Source: Stichopus chloronotus
Taxonomy: Eukaryota; Echinodermata; Holothuroidea; Aspidochirotida; Stichopodidae
Direction of reading: 5' to 3'
Length of the DNA stretch: 64,000 nt
Assembly: GCA_021234535.1 (NCBI GenBank)
Contig: CM037846.1
Span: 10,990,705-11,054,704 of the forward strand
Shown: one piece after another, positions 1 through 11,400 of the stretch
How positions within the stretch are numbered: position 1 is the first letter of the stretch
How the letters are laid out: the number at the start of each line of letters is the position of its first letter
The notes under the pieces: model-generated
Told to the model about the DNA's origin: nothing
The model's database searches: none
Seen by the model: the letters and a program-made list of their open reading frames with translations, nothing else
Made by a program: the position numbers and the translations under genes

Positions 1-1449
1 GGCGAAACAATTATTGTTCGACGTAACATGAAGTTGCGAAATTGTTGGGTCCGATAAGTTGTTAACCATGATGTATATATGTATATACAGTTTTCTCCTC
101 TGTAAGGATGACATCGGGTTATCATTTGCTCTTCGACATTTATCATTTAACGCAATATCACCTACACTGTAAAACCCAACTACAGTGATAAGTAACTGCT
201 ACTCGGTCAGAATGTGTTGTTCCTACTTAAAAACTAAAGAACTGTTGATTTCACTCGAAATAAGCAAGTAGATGCATCAAAAGTACAAAGCACTGAACTT
301 TTCATGTCAACGTAACTCGCGCGCCAGAGGTTAATGTAAAATCAACAAATGTAAACGACTGGGAAGGTCAGGTTAACTGCAATAGAGAACAAAGGTCACA
401 CAGGACGTGCACATTCGCGCGTAAGTGACGACCAAGTCCTGGCAGTCAAATCGAATGAATCGATGAGTATCAACGATTTTGAAAAGCCATCCAGACGTTC
501 AAACAAGGTGAGCGTAAAGTCGAAAAACAATCCTTATTTCTTCTAGCTTAACTAACAAAGTTTGAGGTAAATTGCGAAAAGAATGATCGCAAAATCTGAG
601 TAAAACCTTACGCCATCCCGTACGTAGTGAATGCGCACCGCTTTGTGTGTGTTATGTATTGAATAATGATGCCACTGACTAATGATACACATAACACTAG
701 GCCCACTGAGAGATATGAAATGATACTGTGTAACGGTTCCGAACTAAAAATACGTATAGCCTATGTAGAAATACTCCTGCCATACTAACTAATAAAGCTG
801 GCTGACCAAATGGCTAAAAATGGATTGGCTGGCATAAAACTTGAAGGGAAGGAACAAGTATACAGTATATGTTTTAATGATAATATCAAGTGGCCCATAC
901 TCCATAGGCTGAACTATACTTTGCCATATAACGAACAATCACAGGCGTCCGCCACGTAGTACTAGCCTAGACTATGACCTATATACGCTGTAAAAAAGGT
1001 CTGTAAATTTACAGAAATTAAAACAAAGAGATAAATAAGAATAACAGAAATTGCCTGGAAACTAATAACCAGAACATTTCTGAATTTTTTTTTGTATTTC
1101 TTCATTTTATTTTCTGTAAATTAACATTTTACAATTCACATTTTAACAGTGTATAATATATCTACAAGTTAGGACACTCATTCTAACCGTACTTAAAACT
1201 TGGCCTATTTTACATCCTTACGCCCACAAACCCTCGATATCACGTTGTTCGATGTAAAGTATTAGCACTCTTTATGCACCTGCGATCTCCAACGTATTCA
1301 TAAAATCACCCTTAAGCTTAAACAGAGTTATTAGTATGAATTTGTCCTTAGAAAGGAAAGCGGTCTGGGCAGTATGTGTGGCTGGCTATTAATACCCTAC
1401 AATCCATGCAATGCAACGAGCATGAAGTACATAGCAAACATTGGCTGCG
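1..1449. other. No gene seen; AT-rich intergenic DNA
   Basis: I find no open frame of useful length, no protein similarity and no clear RNA gene. The stretch is AT-rich with short homopolymers. It could hold the promoter and 5' exons of the gene whose coding part appears at 1821, but no splice chain can be followed. Confidence 0.5.
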
Positions 1450-1748
1450 CAGGTGAAGACCAGCACTTAGTCACTTCCCAATTCATGTGCAAGAAGTGTT
1501 GTGATTGGCCAATACTTCAGATAGCAAGAAGGCAATAATTTGCCATATTGTACTCCTCTTCCACTCCAATATGTCGTCACTTTTGAGACGGTTGAGACTG
1601 TCGATCATTCTATAAACTTGATCATCCTGTGTTTGTTAAAATGCACTCCAACTAGTCCAAGTTGGCTAGTTTGCTCGTTTAACCATTGAGCAATCACAAC
1701 GCTCCTTACACATGAATTGTCAAGTGACTGAGCGCTGGTCTTCACCTG
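1450..1748. mobile_element. Foldback/MITE-like element with ~60-bp inverted arms
   Basis: The left arm (about 1450-1510) and the reverse complement of the right arm (about 1688-1748) share the start CAGGTGAAGACCAGC and remain similar for about 60 bp, with scattered substitutions. The centre is short and has no coding capacity. This is the structure of a non-autonomous foldback DNA transposon. The word CATAGCAA occurs just outside both ends, but on the left it is 10 bases away from the arm, so I do not treat it as a certain target duplication. Confidence 0.6.
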
Positions 1749-1820
1749 CATAGCAACTGTTTTTGCTCTGTACAATCACCAAGAGGGATTCTTTCAGAAA
1801 TTGAGAAATAACTATTTCAA

Positions 1821-2207
1821 ATGCAACTTTCCGTTTTGTCTGAAAAAATGCAAAGCATACTTCTGGATGATACTGTGTCTTCCTCATCAATTATGGTCAC
1901 CGACAGCTTCACATTAGATGGAACAAAATACTCAAAAGACATGTTTCTCTTACTCCACCATGGGAGTGGTGAATCCCAGTTTGGAGAAATTCAAAACATA
2001 TTTCTACAGACTGTGGTCAGGCTTTTGGTAAGGTTGTACAGTGCTGTTTATGTTAACCATTTTGGAGCATACAGGGTCACTGAAACAGATGAGTACAAAC
2101 TTGTCCAACCAGCAGAATTGAGTAGCTATTATCCATTATCTTCATACATGGTGAATGGATTGAAAACAATTGTAATGAAACATTTTGTGCTGATGAAATG
2201 TGAATAA
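1821..2207 (+). CDS. C-terminal part of an uncharacterised protein (partner of SAMD3-like genes)
   Basis: The open frame ends at TAA. It contains a pattern (LDGTKYSKDMFLLL, then FGEIQNIF, then YYPLSSYM and a closing KHFVL) that I recall from the C-termini of uncharacterised invertebrate and fish proteins with N-terminal C2H2 fingers. These often lie directly upstream of SAMD3-like genes. The first ATG is at 1821, and an in-frame TAA lies just before it (1806-1808). The finger region must therefore be on upstream exons that I cannot find, or be lost. The next coding block starts only 262 bp downstream on the same strand. Function is unknown. Family assignment is from memory of the pattern. Confidence 0.5.
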   Translation: MQLSVLSEKMQSILLDDTVSSSSIMVTDSFTLDGTKYSKDMFLLLHHGSGESQFGEIQNIFLQTVVRLLVRLYSAVYVNHFGAYRVTETDEYKLVQPAELSSYYPLSSYMVNGLKTIVMKHFVLMKCE

Positions 2208-2468
2208 TTTGATGATAGAGCCAGTGTATCTTACTGTATATGAACGGTACTTGTGACTTTAGAAAACCCTGGCAGTGTTTTCATTTTTCCCTGTAACATT
2301 TTCCATGAATTCCTTGCTTAGCTGTAGCAAATCTGGCATGTTCATTATGAGTGGCTCATTTGATCAAATTTTGCTTAACTGCTTAAAAATTTATTTTATA
2401 TGCAGTTGCTCATTGCAGTATTATGGACTATTTCCCCCAGGTTATCCAGAGATATGGTGCCATACAAA

Positions 2469-3462
2469 ATGAGAGTTATTGTCTCCGAGTCAGATATACG
2501 AAAACTGTCTGTACAAACAAAACCAACTTCTGTTGACAGTTTGATAGACACTGTAAAGAAAGAATTTGCTCTGGAAAGTGACTTTACAATACAGTTCTGC
2601 GATCCAGATTACGGTGGAGAGCTTGTGAATTTGAGCAACATCAATGATCTTCCTGAGAACAGTGCATCTCTTAAGTTGGTTTATTCCCTACCACCATTGC
2701 AAACATGGGATAGTCATATCAGTAACCTTTCTAGTATTTCCTCAGGCCCTTCAGAAAGCAATTCATCCCATGATACCGTTAGTGTGAGTTCCTCGGATGA
2801 TATGGAGTCACTGGAAGCAAAGTTGAGACAAGGAACATCGCCAAATGTCTTTGAGGTACCCAAAGTTGGACCAGAATTAGAGATAGCTTTAGAGACAGGA
2901 AATGACAGATACAAACTGAAAACGTTCAGCTTGTGCTGAGTAAAGATCTCAAAGGTCAGCTTCTTGATGCATTAGCCAATCAGGTTTGGGAGTATAGGGC
3001 ATATCCTTCACATTTGGAATACGTAGAAGTGGCAAAAAGTGTCATTTTGAAGTATCCTTGTCTCCGTGAAAAAGGGTCTCCATCAGGCTATGAGGGATTG
3101 GTGAATAGCTTAAAATATAAAATGGGCAACAAGAGGTCCAAGATGAGAATTTTCGGTTCTTTTGAAATGAAAGTCAACTCAAGGAAATGAATGCCAAATG
3201 ATGAGACACCGTCCAAAATAAAGAAACCCAAAAGAGCAGAACTGAATTATCTTCCAGACCTTCCAAAAGGTGAAGATGAGGCTAGTATGGAAGTTTTCCG
3301 AAAGAATATCATTACAGAAGTCCAGAAGAAGAAAAAAGATATGAAAGAGATACACTCCCTGATGGCAAGGACATTTGCTCACCGCAGAAGGGAACTAGTT
3401 CTACATTGCCCAGCTGTAAAAAAACCCTAGAAAGATGGCCAGGCTTGTTTATCCCCAGTGAG
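2469..3462 (+). pseudogene. SAMD3-like main exon with two frame shifts and a stop
   Basis: Frame 1 runs from ATG 2469 to TGA 2937-2939. Similarity continues in another frame from about 2906 (ENVQLVLSKDLKGQLL). It reaches TGA at 3188-3190 and resumes in the same frame directly after it (NDETPSKIKKPKRAELN). It then changes frame again across seven A bases, so that ERWPGLFIPSE reaches the donor at 3463 in phase 0. Codon choice and conserved blocks stay protein-like on both sides of each break, so any loss is recent. Confidence 0.6.
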
Positions 3463-4546
3463 GTACGTACAGTTACAGAAATTGTAACCTGTTGCTACCT
3501 TTGTACTTAACTGTAAGTCTCATCTGAACATAGAACTCAGGAGTTACACAGGGATATCTCTTCCGTGAGTTTGTGTATGTGTGTTGATGGTTGTGTTTGT
3601 ATGTGTAAATGCAGGCCTGTGTGTCATGGAAGCTTGTGAACAAAATTTCACAAAAGTTGTAAGGGCTGGGATTGTGGTACATGGTAGACAGTAGCATCAT
3701 ATGTCATGGAATTCCTGTACTGAATAGATTCTCAGCTCCATGCTTTTATGGCAAAATCTTGTAGTCATGTGTTTAGGAAAGATTTGTGATTCCAGAATCA
3801 CCCTGTGCATGGCACATCTTTTGTTTCCTTATTCTACTGTAAGTCAAGTAAACTGAAAACTAGCATTTTTGACCATTGCTGGAGTGTCTGGTAGATATTT
3901 GAATCGTAATCTGCAGCTATTCAGTATTTAATAACCCTTCTCTTTGCAGGACTATCACATTATAAGCCAGAGTTGAATTAGCAGATTTTCTACATGTACC
4001 TACTATAGTGTGACATGCAAAGCATCCTTACATGTAGGTCTACATGGTCAGTGCAATGTAGTACTTTACCTGAACTTGAAGGTAACCCAAAGCACAACTT
4101 CTTAAAAATCATATTACAATTTGACCCACCAAGTAAATTATTTTAAATGTTTTTCCAAACTTTTTACTGTAAATTTTTAATCTCTCTTTAAATATTACTT
4201 GAAAGTAAGCTTCTTCCAAGAGATTGTTTTTAGTGGCAATATAACCAAATTCAGAACTGTTACTCAAAAGGGAATGTCAGTTAATGGACTGGCCTGAAAT
4301 GCTAGATCCTTACTATACAGTAGTTTGCAAATTCCAGCAGACTCATTTTTAAGCTGTGTGAAGGGCATATGGTCAATAAAAGGTTTTTGCTCAACAAAGT
4401 CCTAAAAATTCAAACACTGTAGGCAACAACCAAGCTGGGGTCAGTCTAGGAGATAATGACATAAAACTGATTTACATGTATTTCAGTTGTGCTTATAAAT
4501 CATATACCATGTGAAAGATGTAATTGACTTTTTCAACTATTTGCAG

Positions 4547-4705
4547 CTGAATGCAGAATTTGGGAGATTGGCTAATTTAAATCTGCACCAGACCTTCTTT
4601 TCTTTTCTGGATGGTCAGTTAGACGGCATGCTGAACATTCTGAGGACTAGACAGGGATTGCATTCCCAACTGATTCAGAAAGAGTTGAATTCATGGGAAG
4701 ATAAG
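4547..4705 (+). CDS. SAMD3-like exon, 53 codons
   Basis: The acceptor ttgcag precedes 4547 and the donor gtaag follows 4705; both ends are phase 0. It encodes a helix-rich segment beginning LNAEFGRLANLNLHQTFFS and ending KELNSWEDK, the expected continuation after the ERWPGLF block in this family. Confidence 0.7.
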
Positions 4706-5374
4706 GTAAGATAACAAAATCTCTTCATTAACCCATTAATTAACTAGGAAAAAAAGATCTCTTTAGGTTGTTGCATTGCTAAGTTTGGAAGAAAAATGAC
4801 AAACCTCATCTTCAGGCTGTGAACTTTGTAGCAGTTTTCAGGGTAAGATGAAAGTAACTCGCTCAAATGCTCGTCATTTTATATTGATACAGATTTAGGT
4901 ACCTACACTGTACTTATTCCAGAGAGCAACAAAGGATTTTCAGGAAGTGATCATTGACTTGTGTCCTGTTTTGAGATTTAATGTTTGGTGATGTGATTCA
5001 TTGATAGCCAATAATGGGTACGGGGGTTGGGTTTACTTGCAGTACTTACTAGAATTGGGTTTGTAAACCCCTGTGGTCATTCCAATGGACATAGCTCACA
5101 GACATTAATTGCTAAGAAATTGGGATATTTTAAATTAACTACAGTCTATTTTTCAAAGACATTCCAAAGAGATTCAGGAATTTTGAGATACTTGCCATAA
5201 AGTAAGTTGTAAGTTTCCAAATCTCTTCAGTCAATCAGTGGTGGTACCAACATTGTTTTTCTGTAAGGGAAAAATGAGGAGAGGAGTCATCCTCACGACC
5301 TACCCAGCAGAAGTTCCCCAGTACTGACACTGTTTTAAAGAGAACTCATTAAGTTCTCTTTCAATACTTTACAG

Positions 5375-5455
5375 GATACCACTTCAAAGAGGACTGCGGT
5401 TCTGAAGTGTCTTCCAATTTACTTCAAAGAACAGATGTACTATCAACATGTTGAG
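5375..5455 (+). CDS. SAMD3-like exon, 27 codons
   Basis: The acceptor tttacag precedes 5375 and the donor gtgaga follows 5455; phase 0 at both ends. The peptide runs DTTSKRTAVLKCLPIYFKE to YYQHVE. It matches the 'LP.Y..E' block just before the C-terminal domain in this family. Confidence 0.65.
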
Positions 5456-7060
5456 GTGAGAACTTCTTAACATTTGCATCAAGATGCTGCCATGAAGATA
5501 CTGATCTCACAACCTTTTCACAGTGATGACCATCCCATTCATCATATGGCAATTTCATGACCACTTCAGATATTAGCAAATTTACCTTACTGTAGCTACA
5601 TTGAAGGCAGACCAAATTCCTCAGAGATGTAGAGAGTGACAGTGCATGTTGAGTTATCCGTACTATTTCTCCCTTAGAGGTGTTTAATGTGGCTAATCAT
5701 CTCTTAACCGGTGGACTATTGATCATATCCTTTGGGCTTCATATCCTTATTCAGTACAGCCCATCCACTTCTGCTAAAACATGTTTTGATGAGCATGAAT
5801 GTTCTGTGGAGGATTCTGGATTGACCCCCTGCATGAATGTGCTTAGCGCACTGTCAGCAACTGCATGGGCTGGATTATGGGTCAAATAACAGGAAGCACT
5901 GTTTGGCAAAGTCAGACTTTCTGACCTAAAATTTTCTGAAATTGTGTACAACCTGACAAAGGCACCCCAAACAAACCCATTTGAGTTTGAGTATATGTAA
6001 CTGCTATGGATTCCATTGAACATTTTTTCTGTGCAACAGTAGAACTAAAATGTCTGTAGGGATGAAACAATGTATGCATCGCATAAAGTCCAGGTAGGCA
6101 CAGTTATTAGTATATCGTGTGAACACAGAACCCAGTAATCATGTAGTGAGACATGGTTTGACAATCCCTTTGTGCTTATCAGGTCATGGTGTGCCAGGGC
6201 TGACCATCATTGCCCAGAATATATGCAATGCCTATTTGACAATGTGAGTTTGCCTATTCTCTGGTTTATTTAGGATTAAACACAAATTCTCCCAAACTAG
6301 GCTAGTGCTATTGTACGCTGAATGCGGCAACGTAAATTTTTAAATACATTTCTACACTGAAAGTTCTTCATTCTTTTGGCACTTTTAAGCTGTTCACTAT
6401 GTTGTCATTCTTTATGGAATTCTGTAGGTTTATTACAATTCGAAACCTAATCATAATACGGCAAAGTATGCAAAGGTAACGTCCCAACCAACCAGCTAGT
6501 CAAGGTACCTGACACTCAATTACGTCTCTTATGACATCTACAAGTCTTCCATAAGTTTTACTTCATGTCTGCTTAAAATTTTCCATGGGACGACCGTTGA
6601 ATAAGAAACAGCACAATTTTGAGTTAATAGTTAGGGTCGTATGTTTGAAACTTTCAAAATTCTTTTGTTTCCAAAAATAGTGATAGTTTCCTCAATCCTT
6701 CATATTATTAGGACAGGCAGTCATTGTGCTGGTAAATGTCATCTGCAATAAATTAAAACATATCCCAGAGAAATACTATGGGGAGCTGTATCTACAGGAT
6801 AGTGAGTGTTGGGGATGTGTTATGTGGTTTCAAGGAAACTCATTGAAGAGTATTGGAATTAGCAAATTGGTTCTGCAGAAACATTTAGTACGAGCTGCTG
6901 CACCAGTTTTACTGGTAAATATTTTGATATTGGGTATACTTACTATCTCAATTGCACAATTTTCTGTTATTCTTACCTACCCTGCTGCTTACTTGCTTCC
7001 GCAAAATGCATAGAGTTAGTAACTTTTTGATAACACAGCCTTTTTTTTTTTGTCTTGCAG

Positions 7061-7357
7061 AGTTCAGACTTGGAAGATTTTGTGGCAAGTGGTGAAAAGC
7101 AGCGGATTGCTGTTGTAGGTGGTGATGAGGACCCCATGAATATTTGCATTATAATTGATGGTAACATTGTTCAGGAGGATATTCCAGATTTTCCTACTGC
7201 CCTTATGTTATATTTTGGCGTTCATTACTGCCTCCACCTAGAGTACGAAAGAGGTCAGGGAAAGACCATGGAACTGATTCAAAAGGTGTTCTTGAACTTA
7301 GATGGCAATAAACTGACCCCTAAAGTTCTCAGTTTCAAGAACAAACTGTTTGCCTAA
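7061..7357 (+). CDS. SAMD3-like terminal exon
   Basis: A poly-T tract and ttgcag precede 7061. The open frame runs in phase 0 to TAA at 7355-7357. It carries the family's closing block: IDGNIVQEDIPDFPTALML, then YCLHLEYERGQGKTMELIQ, then LDGNKLTPKVLSFKN. It is undamaged, unlike the first exon. Confidence 0.75.
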   Translation, partial: SSDLEDFVASGEKQRIAVVGGDEDPMNICIIIDGNIVQEDIPDFPTALMLYFGVHYCLHLEYERGQGKTMELIQKVFLNLDGNKLTPKVLSFKNKLFA

Positions 7358-8754
7358 GATTTGTTGTTTCCATGGACAAGTTTGTTCTAAAGCTAGTTTT
7401 AAAAGATTGTTTTGTTTGAAGTTTCTGTAGTTTAAAAGTTATATTTATATCATCATTTCAAACAGGGTTGATATCAGACTGTGCTTTTCACTTATTTACG
7501 ATTCTAAACAAAGTTGTCAGTTTTCCATCAGGGGCATTCTCACCTTACAAAGGAAACTTGCTTCTCTTTAAAAAAAAAATTGCAAGCTTTCAATTCCTTG
7601 CTAGCAAGGTCTATACCTGAACACTTACATTTGTAAGAGACCTACTGGTAGTCAAGCTAGGCTATAAAGGAGAAAAATGGTCAAATCTGAAAAGTGGGTG
7701 GTTTGGTATTGAGAGAAGCGTGTTTCTTTTGAAGAAGGTCGAATTTAATACCGTATGACTATGTCACTTCACCTGCCATGCCATGCCATCATTTTCACAG
7801 TATTAGCCACAAGTATGGATAATGTTCAGTTTCATATATATATTTGCATTTCTGTTTCATTTGTTGGACGTTCTGTTAAATATTCAGTTTTGGTATTTGA
7901 CATTGTGAGTGATCTAAAGGTAAACCACAGGGATTAATAGCCTCATTGACAAATTGTCAGAAAGGAACATATAGTACATGAAACTGCTTCGCTGATCTAT
8001 GCTCTTAATATCCTGTTAATTTCATCCCTTTAGTCCCCTCCACCAAAAGTTTGAAATCAGGCTTATTGCTGGGCTCACCAAAATATGATCCCTGCAGCAC
8101 CTTGCCACGAACTGGGAGTCGCCCATGTGAAAAAAATTGTGATGGAATGTGTTGATGATGAAATTCAGCTTAACTATGTAAGAGGTGTCGGATCCTATAT
8201 GTTTGAAAAGTGAAGTATGCAGACATTATAATTCATGCAAAGTTCACTGAAAATTCATCACTAGTTACATACTGTATTTTTCACTCCAAATCTTATGCCT
8301 TGTGCTGCCACCCTGTTTAGAAGTACTGTACATAAACCTGAAGAGAATGTCACTGACAAGCACATTGTGACATTCAACAGTATGTGTGATTATTATAACA
8401 TAAAGTTCTGAAATCACAAATGGCCTGAGGCAAAAGGCAAATAATGACATCCTTGTAATATTAGTATATTTCCAGAGCAACCTAAGTCTTCAATACAAGT
8501 TTTCTTAAACACTTGTGACACATGATAGTTGCTTTCTCAAGAGACTTCTTCATAGCAGCTTAAGCAGGAAATAGCATTCTAAGAAACTTTTAACTACCAA
8601 AGACCATCTATTTCTATATTTTTATTTAACTGATGTGAACATTATTGCTTTGCAGTTTGAAAAAGCTCTGATTGTTTGAAAATAAATTTAATTTCAGAAT
8701 AAAATCATTTGCTTATTATGTTAACTTAAAATTGTTAAGATGGATTTACTCAAA
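7358..8754 (+). other. 3' flank of the SAMD3-like locus; no gene seen
   Basis: Probable 3' UTR and intergenic DNA. Short frames here are not protein-like. An AATAAA lies near 8681, far for a 3' UTR. I see no RNA gene. Confidence 0.4.
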
Positions 8755-9090
8755 AGGTCAGTTGGGATAACTAAAAAAAAACAAGGAAACTTGCTGCAAT
8801 GACTTTTTCGAGTTATGTCAACTCAATTATTTAAGTTCTCTCAAATGGTCATTCATAAGCTCCATCAACTTCTGTTAGGTGAGTTGTTATGGCTGAGTTT
8901 TTTCCAGTCACCTGGACTGAAATTGTTTAGTTAGTATAACTTGCACTTCTGAGTTAGGTTAATAAAAGAACCTGTGATAAGGTTACTTGGCAAACTTCAG
9001 TTGAGATAGGTTAAAATTCTGTTAGTTGACATAACTTGAAAAACCTATTGCAGCAAGTTACCTCAATTTTTTTAAGTTATCCTGACGAGC
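8755..9090. mobile_element. Foldback element with ~65-bp inverted arms
   Basis: The left arm (about 8755-8824) contains a GGATAACT block, an A tract, ACTTGCTGCAAT and AGTTATGTCAACT. The reverse complement of about 9026-9090 has the same blocks in the same order with a few substitutions. The AT-rich centre carries further TAAGTT/AACTT words and no open frame. This fits a non-autonomous MITE or foldback transposon. Exact ends and target duplication are not resolved. Confidence 0.6.
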
Positions 9091-9814
9091 TCAGTTTTAC
9101 AGTGTACTCTGCCTGTAACTTTCAAGTCAAATGTTTATGTTTAATTTTTTACCATTCGAGTGTGCCGATCGAACACAGGGAGCAACGTTTGGCGGACCGC
9201 ACTGTCAAACCGTATCAAGAAAGCAAAAAATAAAGACAAAATAATAAAAAAAAAAAAACGGGGAGGGGACTGTTGTGTTGTACATTAAATTTGCCAAACA
9301 CTTATGATGCATTCCAGATAAAGTTAAACAAGAACGACACATGACTCGAAAGGTCGCTTACCGACAAATAATGCTTCTTTAGTCCTCGGATGACTTGAAT
9401 GACAAAAGATGAGCGCGACTTGTGTCGGTCTATACCACTGAATAACAAGTGCGCATCATCAACAAGGACTTTCCTGTCGAGCAATTACACTTCATGACAT
9501 GATGCGAAGCGCAATACGTTTCCCGTCTGCAAAGGGCAGCAGTGACTGTAGGAGAAAAAAAAAATAAGGAAAAAATGTATGAAAAGGTGTCAATGTCGGA
9601 AAAAGTGCGCAATTTTTTTTTTTTTTTAGTTACCGTTTCCTCTCGAAAATGAAGAAATTTATGAAGCACAGTGAACAGTTTTTGCTCGTTCCAGGACCCT
9701 TATAATCAGTCATTCCCAAACGAAGTCGATCTAGTATAACATACGTTACACAACAAAAACAGCGTAGCACGGGGGGGGGGTCGGGGGGGTTAGGAGTGAA
9801 AGTCCCTAGAATGG
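9091..9814. other. Intergenic; homopolymer and poly-G tracts only
   Basis: There is an A tract near 9247, a T tract near 9616 and a run of ten G at 9771-9780 followed by a second G run. No gene is supported. Confidence 0.4.
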
Positions 9815-10190
9815 AGATTTGCTCAACTTTTTCGGTATGTTATGCTATGGGTTGGTTTCTTTTGTGGATTGAATATCGACGCAGGTGAGTTGAGGTATAT
9901 ATGTTGCAAAAATGGAGTCAATTGGAGCAATTATGGACAATTTGTGGACTTTTAGCCGGCGGAGCATTATTTTTGAGCAGGTGTGTGTTCCGGTCCGACT
10001 GAACAGGGTAGGTAAAATTCGACGGTCAAAAAATCTAAACTTAGCTAAGGTACGGAAAATTGAAAGTGCCATGGATGGCAAATGTGTCAGCTTTCCAACT
10101 AGTGGTAGCTTATATCTGTTGAAAACTTCTAGAAGGCTTTAGTGACCACATTACTTTTGCCGTTTAGTGTGTAAGTCAATGGAGAAGGGG
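9815..10190 (+). repeat. Dispersed repeat, copy 1 of 2 in the window
   Basis: It shares blocks with 59275-59655 on the same strand: GGTATGTTAT near the start, GATTGAATATCGA versus a similar block, TTGAAAGTGCCAT in the middle and TTAGTGTGTAAGTCA at the end. Central parts are diverged. There is no convincing open frame, and no inverted ends were recognised. It is probably a non-autonomous mobile element of unknown class. Confidence 0.55.
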
Positions 10191-11039
10191 TATGGGACCT
10201 ACCTTCAATGTCAAAAGAAAAGAAAACGGAGAAGAAAAAAAAATGAAAATTTGAAATATATAAGAAGGCCTCGGTGATGATTCGCGATGTAATTAATTAC
10301 GCGGTTAAGCCGTGAATGTGTATTGCCCTTTGAATTATGTATTGCGAGTCTATTTCTATGGCATTCACTCAGCAGAGGCTACGGTTGATTTGGCTTATGT
10401 ACTGTATATATCAGTGATATTTACACATGGGTGTGACTGAAAACTATTTCATTTGTTTAACTATTGAAGATGTTCTCTTGAACTTGTAAAACAACGACAA
10501 GCCAATGATCTGCCGAATCGAAGTAATAATGTTGAGCCTGCGGACATGTAATCGACATAATTAATTGAACATGTAAATAAGAAAAAAAAAAGAACATATG
10601 CGTAGCCTACCTGTATTTATTTATTTTTGGTTAATGTGTACGGTTTATATGTGGGTGTTAAGGTGTAACCGATTATCGTATTTATTCTGGAGACTTCAAT
10701 ATTCTGGAGATTTCAGTTAATTGTTGCCGGAATCTCTGTAATAGAGTCGTTCATGTCTGTGAACAAAACTCGACAATAAACAGATGCCCGAGCTAGCTAG
10801 TAAGGCTGTGGTACCTTGGCACAGAATGAATACAACTAAACGGCGCATAGCCCAGCTACTATTTTTGCACAGTTGCTCAATGCGTTGTGTGCGCACGCTC
10901 GCTCTGCTAATATGGTGACTATTTGCAACACAGTGACGTCATCATCAATAGCCTAATTGTTCTGTTGTATTTTGGCCACGGAAGACGGCTCTCAATTCAC
11001 TTGACCATGAAGTATTATTTTCTCGCATCAAAAGTCAGG
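10191..11039. other. Intergenic; no gene seen
   Basis: AT-rich sequence with A tracts. I found no exon chain, RNA gene or clear repeat. Confidence 0.35.
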
Positions 11040-11400
11040 CTGACGTAGTGGTTAACCACGCTGGCGCTTCGGCGTCGGCAATACACCAGATCGAGTATCT
11101 GCGCTGTAGGTTTTCCGTGTAAATTTCGTGCCGAGAAAGCTAGGTAAGCGTCGGTGTGCTCTGCACATGCATAAATTTTTTATGCCCGTAATGGCTTCGC
11201 TCAGGTAGTGGTGCGTATGGCCTAGGATCTGTGCCACAATTCCTCCCTTAGATCCGCAAAAGCTTTCGAGAGAGCTCGCTGATGGGCCGGCCCGAGTTCG
11301 GGGCCAGAAGTGGGCTAGCTGACTTGCAATTGAGGGCTCCCGTCATTGCGACGGGTCGATTAGCTTCGACCGGTGTGAGTTGACGTTCAACGTTCAGTGA
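11040..11400 (+). repeat. Candidate tRNA-derived SINE
   Basis: TGACGTAGTGGTT (near 11041) resembles a pol III A box, and GATCGAGTATC (near 11091) resembles a B box about 45 bases later, the usual tRNA spacing. The following ~300 bases are GC-richer than the surroundings and contain several short hairpins, for example around 11265-11300 and 11345-11375. I could not form a sound cloverleaf, so it is not a functional tRNA. A tRNA-headed SINE is the likely reading. Confidence 0.35.

Larger units (their letters stand above)
2469..7357 (+). pseudogene. SAMD3-like (PB1-like domain) gene, main exon disrupted
   Basis: Exons are 2469-3462 (with breaks), 4547-4705, 5375-5455 and 7061-7357 (stop TAA). 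Junctions have good GT/AG sites and all are phase 0: donors gtacgt at 3463, gtaag at 4706 and gtgag at 5456, with acceptors before 4547, 5375 and 7061. The N-terminus (MRVIVSESDIRKL to about residue 65) resembles a PB1-like fold. It is followed by an acidic Ser-rich linker, the block YPSHLEYVEVAKSVILKYPC and GNKRSKMR, a KKPKRAELNYLPDLP block, and the closing segment with IDGNIVQEDIPDF and VLSFKNKL. This is the layout of uncharacterised SAMD3-like proteins. Three lesions break the frame in the first exon: a shift near 2905-2918, an in-frame TGA at 3188-3190, and a shift at the A7 run 3418-3424. A further exon between 5455 and 7061 may exist. The locus is either a decaying gene that still has its introns or a correct gene with assembly errors. 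Confidence 0.65.

Noticed and set aside
6726..7013. Possible extra SAMD3-like exon (95-codon frame)
   Set aside because: It does not match the expected family segment and runs into the intron before 7061; a true short exon here cannot be excluded.
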